In this document: piece by piece, positions 8,010-14,947 of the stretch | Layout of the letters: each line of letters begins with the position of its first letter | Position numbering within the stretch: position 1 is the stretch's first letter | Assembly (NCBI GenBank): GCA_963751595.1 | Contig: CAVVVC010000007.1 | Span: forward strand, 310,001 to 374,000 | Source: JAHEGP01 sp963751595 | GTDB taxonomy: Bacteria; Pseudomonadota; Gammaproteobacteria; Pseudomonadales; JAHEGP01 | Direction of reading: 5' to 3' | Length of the DNA stretch: 64,000 nt | Program-made: the position numbers and the translations under genes | The notes under the pieces: model-generated | Told to the model about the DNA's origin: nothing | Seen by the model: only the letters and a program-made list of their open reading frames with translations | The model's database searches: none

Positions 8010-8924
8010 CTGATCGCCGCTGGCCACGACTGTGATGTGGTGGCGCCCTCGATGATTCCCAGGAAGGCGGGCGAGCGAATCAAGACCGACCGGCGCGATG
8101 CCACCAAGCTGGCGACGTTCCTACGCTCCGGGGAGCTGACACCGGTCTGGGTGCCGGACGTGGAGCAGGAAGCGATGCGCGATTTGACGCGCGCCCGCGA
8201 CGACATGAAGAGCCAGGAACGCAAGGCGCGACAGCAGCTCAATGCCTTCGTGTTACGCCACGGTCACCACTGGCCGCGGGGGAAGTCACGCTGGACGAAG
8301 ACTCACTACAACTGGCTGGAGTCGATCGCGTTTGAACAGCCGTACCTGCAAATCGTATTACAGGAATACATCAATGCGGCCAGGGCGGCCACCCAGCGGG
8401 TTGACGACCTGACCGAGCAGATACACCGCGTGCTGCCGAGCTGGTCGATGGCGCCGGTGGTGGACGCACTGGTGGCGCTGCGGGGGATTGATGTGCTGGC
8501 TGCGACGGTGCTGCTGGCGGAATTGGGAGACATCAGCCGCTTTGATTCACCGAAGCAGTTGATGGCGTACCTGGGCCTGGTGCCGAGTGAGCACAGCAGT
8601 GGGGGCCGACGGCGCCAGGGCGCGATCACCCGAACCGGCAATGGGCATGCACGCCGAATGCTGGTGGAGTGTGCCTGGAGCTACCGCTTTCCGGCTCGCC
8701 AGACCATGCACCTGAAGCGCAAAGCCCAGCGCGCCTCTGAGCCGGCGAAGGCGATCGCCTGGCGAGCACAGAAGCGCCTTTGCGGCCGCTACAGGCAGCT
8801 GACCCAGGCAGGCAAGAATGTGAAGCTGGTGTGTGTGGCGATCGCAAGAGAGCTGGTGGGCTTTATCTGGGACATCGTACGCCAGGAAATGCCGCGCCTG
8901 AGGCAACCGGCGGCGATCCGGTGA
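8010..8924 (+). pseudogene. 5'-truncated IS1111-type transposase
   Basis: The frame is open from the duplication joint to the stop at 8924 and is identical to the complete transposase over its C-terminal 300 residues. A GTG at 8037 could start a 295-residue product. It lacks Asp39 and Glu91 of the DEDD site, so it cannot be catalytically active alone. It retains Asp129/Asp132 equivalents and the serine domain. It could in principle be expressed and compete with, or complement, the full protein, but nothing shows this. Confidence 0.85.
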
Positions 8925-8984
8925 TCGGCACCGGGTCGAGGCCATAGAATATCCAGGACCAGGGGAGGTACGACACAGGCATCT

Positions 8985-9174
8985 TGGGTCAGGGTCTATT
9001 CAGCCGGTGTGGAGAACCCTTGTGGCGGCTACATCGGCATCGACCACCACGGGACAATCTCGAACGAGCGTCCCCGGTCGATGATCCCTGACACTAGAAA
9101 AAGGCCAGCTCCGCGACGCAGTGAAGTCAGGTGGTAACCAATCCACGTATATCAGCATGATCCACCGTCGCAGT
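8985..9174 (+). ncRNA. Second, identical copy of the predicted bridge RNA/seekRNA
   Basis: Exact duplicate (offset 1,244) of the structured 3' end of copy 1, including the guide-like ATATCAGCATGAT at 9149-9161. The locus therefore has two doses of the predicted RNA and one dose of the intact recombinase gene. Confidence 0.55.
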
Positions 9175-9265
9175 CTGCTGGATAGGTCCTGAGCCAAGGT
9201 GCTTGACGCAAATACTATGTGAGTCCGACTATTGACAGGTCAAAACATATCAGCCGCCATATCTA

Positions 9266-10973
9266 GAGCCTGCTCATAAACTTGCCAGCAGTGCATTTTC
9301 CAGCGCCAGGCGCCGCCACTGCTCCACCCACGCCCGCCATTGCTCAACGCAAGTTTTGACGCGGTTCGGGAGCCCGTGCTCTCCTCCAGCCCTGGTCTTT
9401 CTCCAGAGCCAATAAAACACCTCCAACAGGATCAACAGGTTCATCACCAGAAAGATGCTGTTGATCCACGCCCTGGACGTATCGGATCGCTTCGCCCGGA
9501 TGTAGTTGAGTCGGTAGCCGTTCTTGCCCTGACCGAACTTGCCCTCAATCGGAATCCGCTGCAGATACGCTTCGCGTCGCATGGCTGCCAGCCGTTTCAG
9601 CGCCCCCTGGTTTTCCTCGGTCACTTTCTTCGGCCTGCCCAGGGGCTTTCCTGCAAAACGGATGCCGCGGTCTTTGAGGTATCGACGGTTGTCCCGGCTA
9701 CCGTAAAGCGTGTCGCCCAGAACCACTGCAGGATAAACACCATGATGCTCCCGATAGGCCTCGACTTGTGAGGGCAAGTCATGGCCTTCATGGAAAGCAT
9801 CCCACCGCAGGTGATCGACTCGCGCCACACCGTCACCGGTGAGGCTGACACTGAGCTTGGCACCGAACTCCGTCGGCTTGTCCACTTTGCCGCGGACAAT
9901 CGGCCGCACGTACGGCTGGCTGATGCTCACGATGCGATCATCGCAACGTCTGGTCTTGCTGTGGTACATCGCCCACTGTTGAGCAAACACATGCTGGATC
10001 ACCCAGTACCGGTGCAACAACCAGCGTGGCAAGGGTAATGGCCTATAAGCCGGAAAGTGCGTTAACAGCTGCTCAATGTGGCCCAGGTTGCGGCGCAGGT
10101 ACTGCAGCTGTTGCTTGATGCCACGGCGTATCAACTTTGCGCCCGGGCGCTTCTTCTTCACGATGGCGAGGTAGGCCTTGCGCGCTTTGTGCCGGTAGGT
10201 CCGGGGCTTATGCGTCAGCCCTGCCTTGGCATAGAGCCGGTCGATGATCTGTTCGCTGAACTCCCTGGCCTCATTCAGCAGGCTAAGGTCTGTCGGGAAG
10301 CGGATCGCCTGTGGTGCAACGGTGGCATCGAGGATCAGCTTTCCCTGATGCGTCGCTTCTTCTGCGGTAGGCGCCGGCTCGCCAGCCGAGCCCCCCGGTG
10401 GCGGGTTATCGTCGTTCTCCGCCGGTGTTTGCCGCTTTGCCACCCCCTTCTTCGCTTTGTCTTGCTCCACAGCCTCAATGACCGCCTCATAAAAAACATC
10501 AAACACGGATTGCCCCATACGCTTGCGGATCTCGACAAACAGCGACGGGACGAAAGGGGCTTCCATCTGATAACCGGGCAAGCCGACGAAGTATTGGAGA
10601 TAGGGGTTTTCCTGAATCTGTGCCACGGTCTCCCGGTCGGAGAGGCTCAGCTTGTGCTTGATAATCACAGCACCAATGACCAGGCGGGCATCTTTGGTCG
10701 GCCGCCCCTGTGTGCTGGAAAGGCCTTCGTAATAGGCCTCGGCCAGCGCGTCCCAGGGAATGCACTGACTCATCTTAATCCAGCGGTTGTTTTCATCCAG
10801 CGCGGTCTGGAAGGGCCAATCAAACTCTGCCAGGGAGAGCTGACGATGACTCTGTGTTCGGATCATGGGTGCACGCTTTTTAAAGGCGGGGGCTTGTTTT
10901 TCGTGCACCATTGTACCCCTGAAACGAGCAAATACCTATATGAATCAATGTTTTAAGGTTTATGAGCAGGCTC
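9266..10973 (-). mobile_element. DDE insertion sequence (IS5/IS1182-like), complete
   Basis: 1,708 bases bounded by perfect 16-base terminal inverted repeats: GAGCCTGCTCATAAAC at 9266-9281 and its complement at 10958-10973. TATCTA flanks both sides (9260-9265 and 10974-10979), a target duplication of four to six bases depending on where the repeat tips are drawn. It carries one transposase gene on the minus strand whose stop lies inside the left repeat. It interrupts the left inverted repeat of the small MITE-like element and lies 11 bases from the IS1111-type copy. Confidence 0.92.
9274..10911 (-). CDS. DDE transposase (IS5/IS1182-like)
   Basis: 545 residues. The N-terminal DUF772-like domain shows EAYYEGLSSTQGRPTKDARL, followed by NPYLQYFVGLPGYQ. 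The DDE residues sit in LILDATVAPQAIRFPTD, VVLGDTLYGSRDNRRYL and RIPIEGKFGQGKNGYRLNYI. A hydrophilic insert (about residues 160-190, rich in Pro, Glu and Ala) separates the N-terminal domain from the catalytic core. ATG 10911 has AGGGG four bases ahead; an internal Met at residue 16 (10866) gives the more family-like N-terminus MIRTQSHRQLSLAEFDWPF. The frame is intact and the termini are perfect, so the element is probably active or recently so. Assignment to IS5 versus IS1182 is from memory. Confidence 0.88.
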   Translation of the reverse strand: MVHEKQAPAFKKRAPMIRTQSHRQLSLAEFDWPFQTALDENNRWIKMSQCIPWDALAEAYYEGLSSTQGRPTKDARLVIGAVIIKHKLSLSDRETVAQIQENPYLQYFVGLPGYQMEAPFVPSLFVEIRKRMGQSVFDVFYEAVIEAVEQDKAKKGVAKRQTPAENDDNPPPGGSAGEPAPTAEEATHQGKLILDATVAPQAIRFPTDLSLLNEAREFSEQIIDRLYAKAGLTHKPRTYRHKARKAYLAIVKKKRPGAKLIRRGIKQQLQYLRRNLGHIEQLLTHFPAYRPLPLPRWLLHRYWVIQHVFAQQWAMYHSKTRRCDDRIVSISQPYVRPIVRGKVDKPTEFGAKLSVSLTGDGVARVDHLRWDAFHEGHDLPSQVEAYREHHGVYPAVVLGDTLYGSRDNRRYLKDRGIRFAGKPLGRPKKVTEENQGALKRLAAMRREAYLQRIPIEGKFGQGKNGYRLNYIRAKRSDTSRAWINSIFLVMNLLILLEVFYWLWRKTRAGGEHGLPNRVKTCVEQWRAWVEQWRRLALENALLASL

Positions 10974-11173
10974 TATCTACCCGATATTTGGAATTCTCGG
11001 CGAGAGATTGTGCGCGGTGCGGGATTTTCCGACTAAGGGCATAGCCGTAGCTATGGCCGCAGGAGGAAGATTTCGTACAGCGTGCAAGATCCGGCGAGAA
11101 ACCCAATAGGCGCCCTGCGCTACAACAACAGACACTTCGAAAAAGCGATTGCCGAATCGGTGAGATATGGCGG

Positions 11174-11737
11174 TTAGTTCCCGCCTTCCTGACCCGGACC
11201 ACTGGCTTTGCTGAACCTGCGCCTGATTTCAATCGGCTCACCAACGCCGCGGTAGATGTCCGTATGCTGAACCAAAAAGCCATCGGGATCGATGTAGTAG
11301 CGCTGGATAACCCGCGTCCCTTCGTCGAGCGCGCTCTCTATGATCAGGGATTCGCCCTCCCAGTTGCCAAACTGGACTGGTTCCTGTTTGTGGCTGCCCC
11401 AGCCGCTCAAACTCACGGATGCTGCCCCCTGGTTGGGCACGAAAACCACGGGCTTACCAATGTCAGGCCTGATTGCGAGCTTCTCCCCTTGCATTTGCAC
11501 CAGTAGCTTTTTCGCTTGTACTAGTGGCAGTGGTGTGCGCCACTTGACGGCATCTTCCTCTTTCTTGCCACCCCAGCCCCAGCCTGGTTTCTTTCGACCG
11601 CTCGCCGCGGCCTCGGTCAGGATAGCGGAGACGTCATCGCTGTTTTCGACATCCACTTGCCAGTGACCAAAAATTGACGCTACAGCCATCGAGTGCCCCA
11701 GCAGGAGAAAAACGTACAGTACAGACCTGAACTTCAA
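11174..11737 (-). CDS. Secreted hypothetical protein
   Basis: Product of unknown function exported by an N-terminal signal peptide (LKFRSVLYVFLLLGHSMAVA). I start at TTG 11737, which places the signal peptide at the N-terminus; the frame stays open to ATG 11866 but the added 43 residues are polar and Arg-rich. The mature part has a Gly/Trp-rich stretch (KKPGWGWGGKKEEDAVKW) and a C-terminal beta-rich region (RVIQRYYIDPDGFLVQHTDIY) that looks like a small lipid-binding or META-type fold, a loose impression. The stop codon lies directly at the edge of the MITE-like element, so an insertion may have altered its 3' end. Confidence 0.55.
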   Translation of the reverse strand: MKFRSVLYVFLLLGHSMAVASIFGHWQVDVENSDDVSAILTEAAASGRKKPGWGWGGKKEEDAVKWRTPLPLVQAKKLLVQMQGEKLAIRPDIGKPVVFVPNQGAASVSLSGWGSHKQEPVQFGNWEGESLIIESALDEGTRVIQRYYIDPDGFLVQHTDIYRGVGEPIEIRRRFSKASGPGQEGGN

Positions 11738-11858
11738 TGTTGATCCGCCCCTTGCTGGTATGCGACGTTGTTTACGCCCGGGCACTGTGCCATGGCTGTC
11801 ATGTTGGTCCGCTGATCTTATCTCGCTTCCACGCGTCGTAAAATCCCCGGCTAGAGTG

Positions 11859-12021
11859 AATGGCACTTACTTAAGCCGATTCGGGTGTCCATCGGCAGGA
11901 CTTTCGCCGACAGGGATGTCGGCGCAGAGCCCTCAGGGACGGGTTTACGGCGTGTCCTGGCGGTGGATACCCGGAGCGGCGCTTTGAAAAGCCTATGCAT
12001 TTCTCCTTTAAGTGCCATTCG
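11859..12021. mobile_element. MITE-like element, complete copy with target duplication
   Basis: A 163-base unit with 12-base perfect terminal inverted repeats: GAATGGCACTTA at 11858-11869 and TAAGTGCCATTC at 12009-12020. It is flanked by direct repeats GGCTAGAGT (11849-11857 and 12022-12030), a nine-base target duplication. It holds a perfect hairpin, CGCCGACA-ggga-TGTCGGCG, near 11905-11924, and no plausible gene. The right duplication includes the stop codon of the VWA gene, so the unit landed just after that stop. A second, truncated copy lies at 30764-30883 in the opposite orientation. It fills the gap between the secreted-protein and VWA genes. Confidence 0.78.
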
Positions 12022-12023
12022 GG

Positions 12024-13373
12024 CTAGAGTGTCTTGCGCAGCAACTCCTCGCAAAAGCGCTCGAGCTGTGCAAGCGTGCCAACCTCGTAGACCGCATCAA
12101 AGTGGGGCTGGTATTGCGCCATGACAGAGTCTCCGCTGTTCCAGGAAAGGCGGCCTTCAGGGTTGAGCCAGTAGCTTCGGCCGGCTTTGCTGGAGCACCG
12201 CTGAAAGCTCGCTACCGAGGGGTCTGCGTGGTTGTTGCGAGCATCGCCCAGAACGATGATAACACTTCTGCGGTTGAGCAAGGGTCCCGCCTGTTCCGCG
12301 AACGCCTCCAGTGCGGCGGCATAGTCTGTTGAGCCCCTACCCACCTGCAGCAGGGTCGTAGTAATGGCGTTTTCGATATCACCGCGAGCTTTCAGTACCG
12401 GGCTGATATCTTCCAGCCGATTGGAAAACGCATAACAGCGCGCTTTGGGGAGCAACTCCTGCAAGCTCGCCACGAACAGCAGCATGACCTCGGCATATTG
12501 CCGCACCGACCCGGAAACATCACAGAGAATAAACAGCCTGGGTCTATCACGGTGTTTTCGTCGCCAATAAAGCCGAAAAAGATGGCCATCGGTTGCAACG
12601 TTGTGGCGCAGGCTGGCATGAAGATCGAGCATGCCCCGGCGATAGTAGCGTTTTCGACGTTTGAAGTGTTTGATCAGTTTCCTGCTGATCCTGGCTACCA
12701 GCTGCCGGCAATAGGCTCGTTGTCGTGGATCGAGCCGATTGATGCGCGTTTGCATCAGCATCTGGTCGCGGACAGTGGCGGAGCGCGCCTCTCCCAGCAG
12801 GGTGTACTGCTGATTTACGTGCTCACGCGCGTAGCCCTGCAGGCGCGCAGCGAAATCCTGCAAGCTGCTCAGCGTCGGGCTGCCACCGGGGGCCGCTCTG
12901 GCAGCCTCGAGCATTACCTGTTGCAACAGGGGCCACTCGAGTTGTTCCAGAATCCTGCGCCTGAAAATTCCTTTCTGGGTGAACAAACGAATGCTATCCA
13001 GCCCGGCTCTAGTCCCGGCATGCTGCACCGCCAGGGTCAGTTCGTCCTCGCTGGCATTGAACAACTGCCGGAGCTCGGGGCTCAGTTCCCCCTCGATGTC
13101 GTGCTGGCGGGTATCTGTTTCATGTTCACTTTTCTTTGCGGGCTCGTCCCGACCCTCGACCTGATTGCCATAAAACTGTTCGAAGACCAGCTCGAACAAT
13201 TGTTTATCGGATTGGGTTTTCGCAAGCACCATGGAAAGGGCGCTTTTCAACTGGCATCGGTTGGTATAGCCGACCAGCTTGATCGACTGCGCAGCCGCCA
13301 TGGTCTCATCGCTACTAACGGGTAAGCCGGCATTGCGCAGCGCGGCCACAAATTTCACCAGGGTTGTTTCCAC
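12024..13373 (-). CDS. VWA domain protein, CoxE-like
   Basis: 449-residue cytoplasmic protein of the VWA_CoxE family. The metal-ion-dependent adhesion site is clear: RPRLFILCDVSGSVRQYAEV holds the DxSGS motif, with a later conserved T in GRGSTDYAAAL and D in VIIVLGDARNNHAD. The N-terminal half is helical and charged. CoxE-like VWA proteins work with MoxR-type AAA ATPases as chaperones that load metals or remodel protein complexes; in carbon monoxide dehydrogenase clusters the pair is CoxD/CoxE. Here it directly follows the MoxR ATPase gene (3 bases between). No obvious client enzyme is encoded nearby, so the target is open. Confidence 0.85.
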   Translation of the reverse strand: METTLVKFVAALRNAGLPVSSDETMAAAQSIKLVGYTNRCQLKSALSMVLAKTQSDKQLFELVFEQFYGNQVEGRDEPAKKSEHETDTRQHDIEGELSPELRQLFNASEDELTLAVQHAGTRAGLDSIRLFTQKGIFRRRILEQLEWPLLQQVMLEAARAAPGGSPTLSSLQDFAARLQGYAREHVNQQYTLLGEARSATVRDQMLMQTRINRLDPRQRAYCRQLVARISRKLIKHFKRRKRYYRRGMLDLHASLRHNVATDGHLFRLYWRRKHRDRPRLFILCDVSGSVRQYAEVMLLFVASLQELLPKARCYAFSNRLEDISPVLKARGDIENAITTTLLQVGRGSTDYAAALEAFAEQAGPLLNRRSVIIVLGDARNNHADPSVASFQRCSSKAGRSYWLNPEGRLSWNSGDSVMAQYQPHFDAVYEVGTLAQLERFCEELLRKTL

Positions 13374-13376
13374 CGT

Positions 13377-14306
13377 TCAGGGGCTGCTGCCAAGCAACTG
13401 CGGAAGCTGCTCGGCTACCGCATCGACATCGGTCTTGTGTTTGAGCAGCACATTCAAGGTAGCCAGCACGGTGGTGTTGTCGAGGGTATCTGCATGCAGC
13501 AGTAACAGGGCCCTGCCCCAGTCGATGGTCTCGCTGATGGCGGGTTGTTTGCCTAGCTCCAGTTGGCGCAAATGCTCTACAAATGCGGCCATCTGCTGCG
13601 CCAGGTGTGCTGACAGGTCGGGAATCCGCGAGCGCAGAATGGCAATCTCCTGCTGCATACCCGGGAACGGTATGTACAGGTGCAGGCAGCGTCGCCGTAA
13701 TGCGTCGCTAAGCTCACGGGTCTGGTTGCTGGTGAGGATTGCCAGCGGAATCTGCCGGGCTGCAACCGTTCCAATCTCCGGGATTGAAACCTGGTAGTCC
13801 GACAGGATTTCCAGCAGCAGTGCTTCGAACTCTTCGTCGCTCTTGTCGATCTCGTCGATCAGCAGCACCGCACCGCCGGGTTGCTGCAGTGCTTTCAGTA
13901 ATGGCCTGGGTTCCACGAAGCGCTCGGAAAAAAAGATATCGTCCATGGCGTGGAGCTTTTCCATGCTGGCCGCCAGTGTATCACCGTCGCCCACCACCTG
14001 GTCGATCTGCTGTTTGAGAATCTGTGTGTAGAGCAACTGCTTGCCGTACTTCCATTCGTACAATGCTTTGGCCTCGTCGACACCCTCGTAACACTGCAAG
14101 CGAATGAGAGGTTGGTCGAGAGTTGCCGCTGCCGCCTTGGCCAGCTCGGTTTTGCCTACCCCCGGGGGGCCTTCGATCAGCAGGGGTTTTTGCAGTTTGA
14201 GAGCGAGATACAGCGCCAGCCCCACCTCGTCACTGGCAATATAGCCATATTCACCAAGCTGCCCGGTCAGGGCTTGGGCGCTGATTGGGGTCGTCGGCTT
14301 TTTCAT
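13377..14306 (-). CDS. MoxR family AAA+ ATPase
   Basis: 309 residues from ATG 14306; an upstream ATG at 14432 in the same frame lies inside the cupin gene and is unlikely. Walker A is LLIEGPPGVGKTELAKA, Walker B is AVLLIDEIDKSDEEFEALLL, and a sensor-like LAILTSNQTRELSDALRRR follows. MoxR ATPases act as hexameric chaperones with VWA partners. Its start overlaps the upstream cupin stop by four bases (ATGA), and the VWA gene begins three bases after its stop, so all three are one transcription unit. Confidence 0.9.
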   Translation of the reverse strand: MKKPTTPISAQALTGQLGEYGYIASDEVGLALYLALKLQKPLLIEGPPGVGKTELAKAAAATLDQPLIRLQCYEGVDEAKALYEWKYGKQLLYTQILKQQIDQVVGDGDTLAASMEKLHAMDDIFFSERFVEPRPLLKALQQPGGAVLLIDEIDKSDEEFEALLLEILSDYQVSIPEIGTVAARQIPLAILTSNQTRELSDALRRRCLHLYIPFPGMQQEIAILRSRIPDLSAHLAQQMAAFVEHLRQLELGKQPAISETIDWGRALLLLHADTLDNTTVLATLNVLLKHKTDVDAVAEQLPQLLGSSP

Positions 14307-14812
14307 AGGGGGTTCCGCGGTGGATGAATGGGCTGTGCAAGGCGCTCGATAATGGCGCGGTGGTGTGGAAAAGTGCGTGCCAGAGCGGCGGCGTTCCCCA
14401 TTTCCATATCCTGAGGGCAGAACCCCGGACATACAGCTTCACTGAGCAGGGCGAACTCCCCCGCGACAAGCTCCGTTGCCTTCCAGTAGCCGCCAGGGAC
14501 CAGTAGCTGAAGCTGATGGCCTCTCTCCAGCTGGTTTCCAAGTACACTGTGTTGCAGCTGTCCGTTCGGATCGATAAGCCAGTAGTCCAGCGCGCCGCCG
14601 CAATGAAAATAGTGCATTATGTCCGAGCGGTTGCGATGCCAGTGGCCTACAGGGCTGTCGTCGGTGAGCAGATAGAAGATGGAGCTCATGGCGGGCCGAG
14701 AGAGGCTGGTACCGGGGCCAAGCTGATGCGCAGAGACGAAACTTCGTCGAAAGTAGCCGCCTTCGGGATGGGGAGATAACTGCAGCCGTTCGATCAAAGT
14801 GTTTTTATTCAT
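14303..14812 (-). CDS. DUF985 cupin protein
   Basis: 169-residue single-domain cupin of the DUF985 (Cupin_5) family. The start MNKNTLIERLQLSPHPEGGYF, then RRSF, is typical, with the metal-site region SPVGHWHRNRSDIMHYFHCG supplying several His residues and later GGYWKATEL. Members are predicted metal-binding cytoplasmic proteins, sometimes annotated as sugar epimerase-like. It is first in the cupin-MoxR-VWA operon. Coupling with a metal-cluster chaperone pair makes a metal-related role attractive, but this is inference. A small intergenic region (14813-14947) separates it from the divergent lipoprotein gene. Confidence 0.82.
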   Translation of the reverse strand: MNKNTLIERLQLSPHPEGGYFRRSFVSAHQLGPGTSLSRPAMSSIFYLLTDDSPVGHWHRNRSDIMHYFHCGGALDYWLIDPNGQLQHSVLGNQLERGHQLQLLVPGGYWKATELVAGEFALLSEAVCPGFCPQDMEMGNAAALARTFPHHRAIIERLAQPIHPPRNPL

Positions 14813-14947
14813 GCTGATTGGCTATCATTCTCCTCTTGTTCGGTCAATGTCGCCACGACCTGATGGCAATTGCCCTGTCTTTTTACCCTTAAGCTACCGT
14901 GAGCCTTCTCCCTTAAAATGAGTGACGATCTCAGAATACTTCATGCA

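Larger units (their letters stand above)
6763..9254 (+). repeat. Perfect 1,244-bp tandem repeat within the IS1111-type element
   Basis: Bases 6763-8010 recur at 8007-9254 with a constant offset of 1,244 and no difference that I could find by reading or by comparing translations. The units share four bases, CAGC, at the join (8007-8010), and the same CAGC occurs at the right border (9251-9254) next to unrelated flank. The repeat takes in the transposase from about codon 102 onward plus the whole 3' non-coding end. Confidence 0.9.
8007..9254 (+). mobile_element. Partial second copy of the IS1111-type element (right part)
   Basis: Lacks the left tip, the left inverted repeat and the first 100 or so transposase codons. 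It keeps the rest of the transposase, the entire structured 3' non-coding end and the right inverted repeat (9236-9248). It begins exactly where copy 1 ends. The right border is followed by CCGCCATATC, part of the small inverted-repeat element that appears to be the original target. Confidence 0.88.
9254..11173. mobile_element. Small inverted-repeat element (MITE-like, about 206 bp) split by the DDE insertion sequence
   Basis: Removing the insertion at 9266-10973 and one TATCTA copy leaves about 206 bases with imperfect terminal inverted repeats. The left end reads CCGCCATATCTACCCGAT from 9254, and the right end, read inward from 11173, is CCGCCATATCTCACCGAT: 16 of 18 positions match. Inside is a perfect hairpin (catagccgtagctatg, 11040-11055). 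There is no room for a transposase. TTAG follows the right end (11174-11177) and TTAG also precedes the IS1111-type element (6361-6364), which may be its target duplication. It fills the gene-free stretch 10980-11173. The parent element is unknown to me. Confidence 0.55.

Noticed and set aside
10078..10956. 292-codon frame opposite the DDE transposase
   Set aside because: Shadow of a gene with intact DDE residues.
10960..11283. 107-codon minus-strand frame across the MITE-like element
   Set aside because: Spans an insertion border and the 3' end of the secreted-protein gene; no family.
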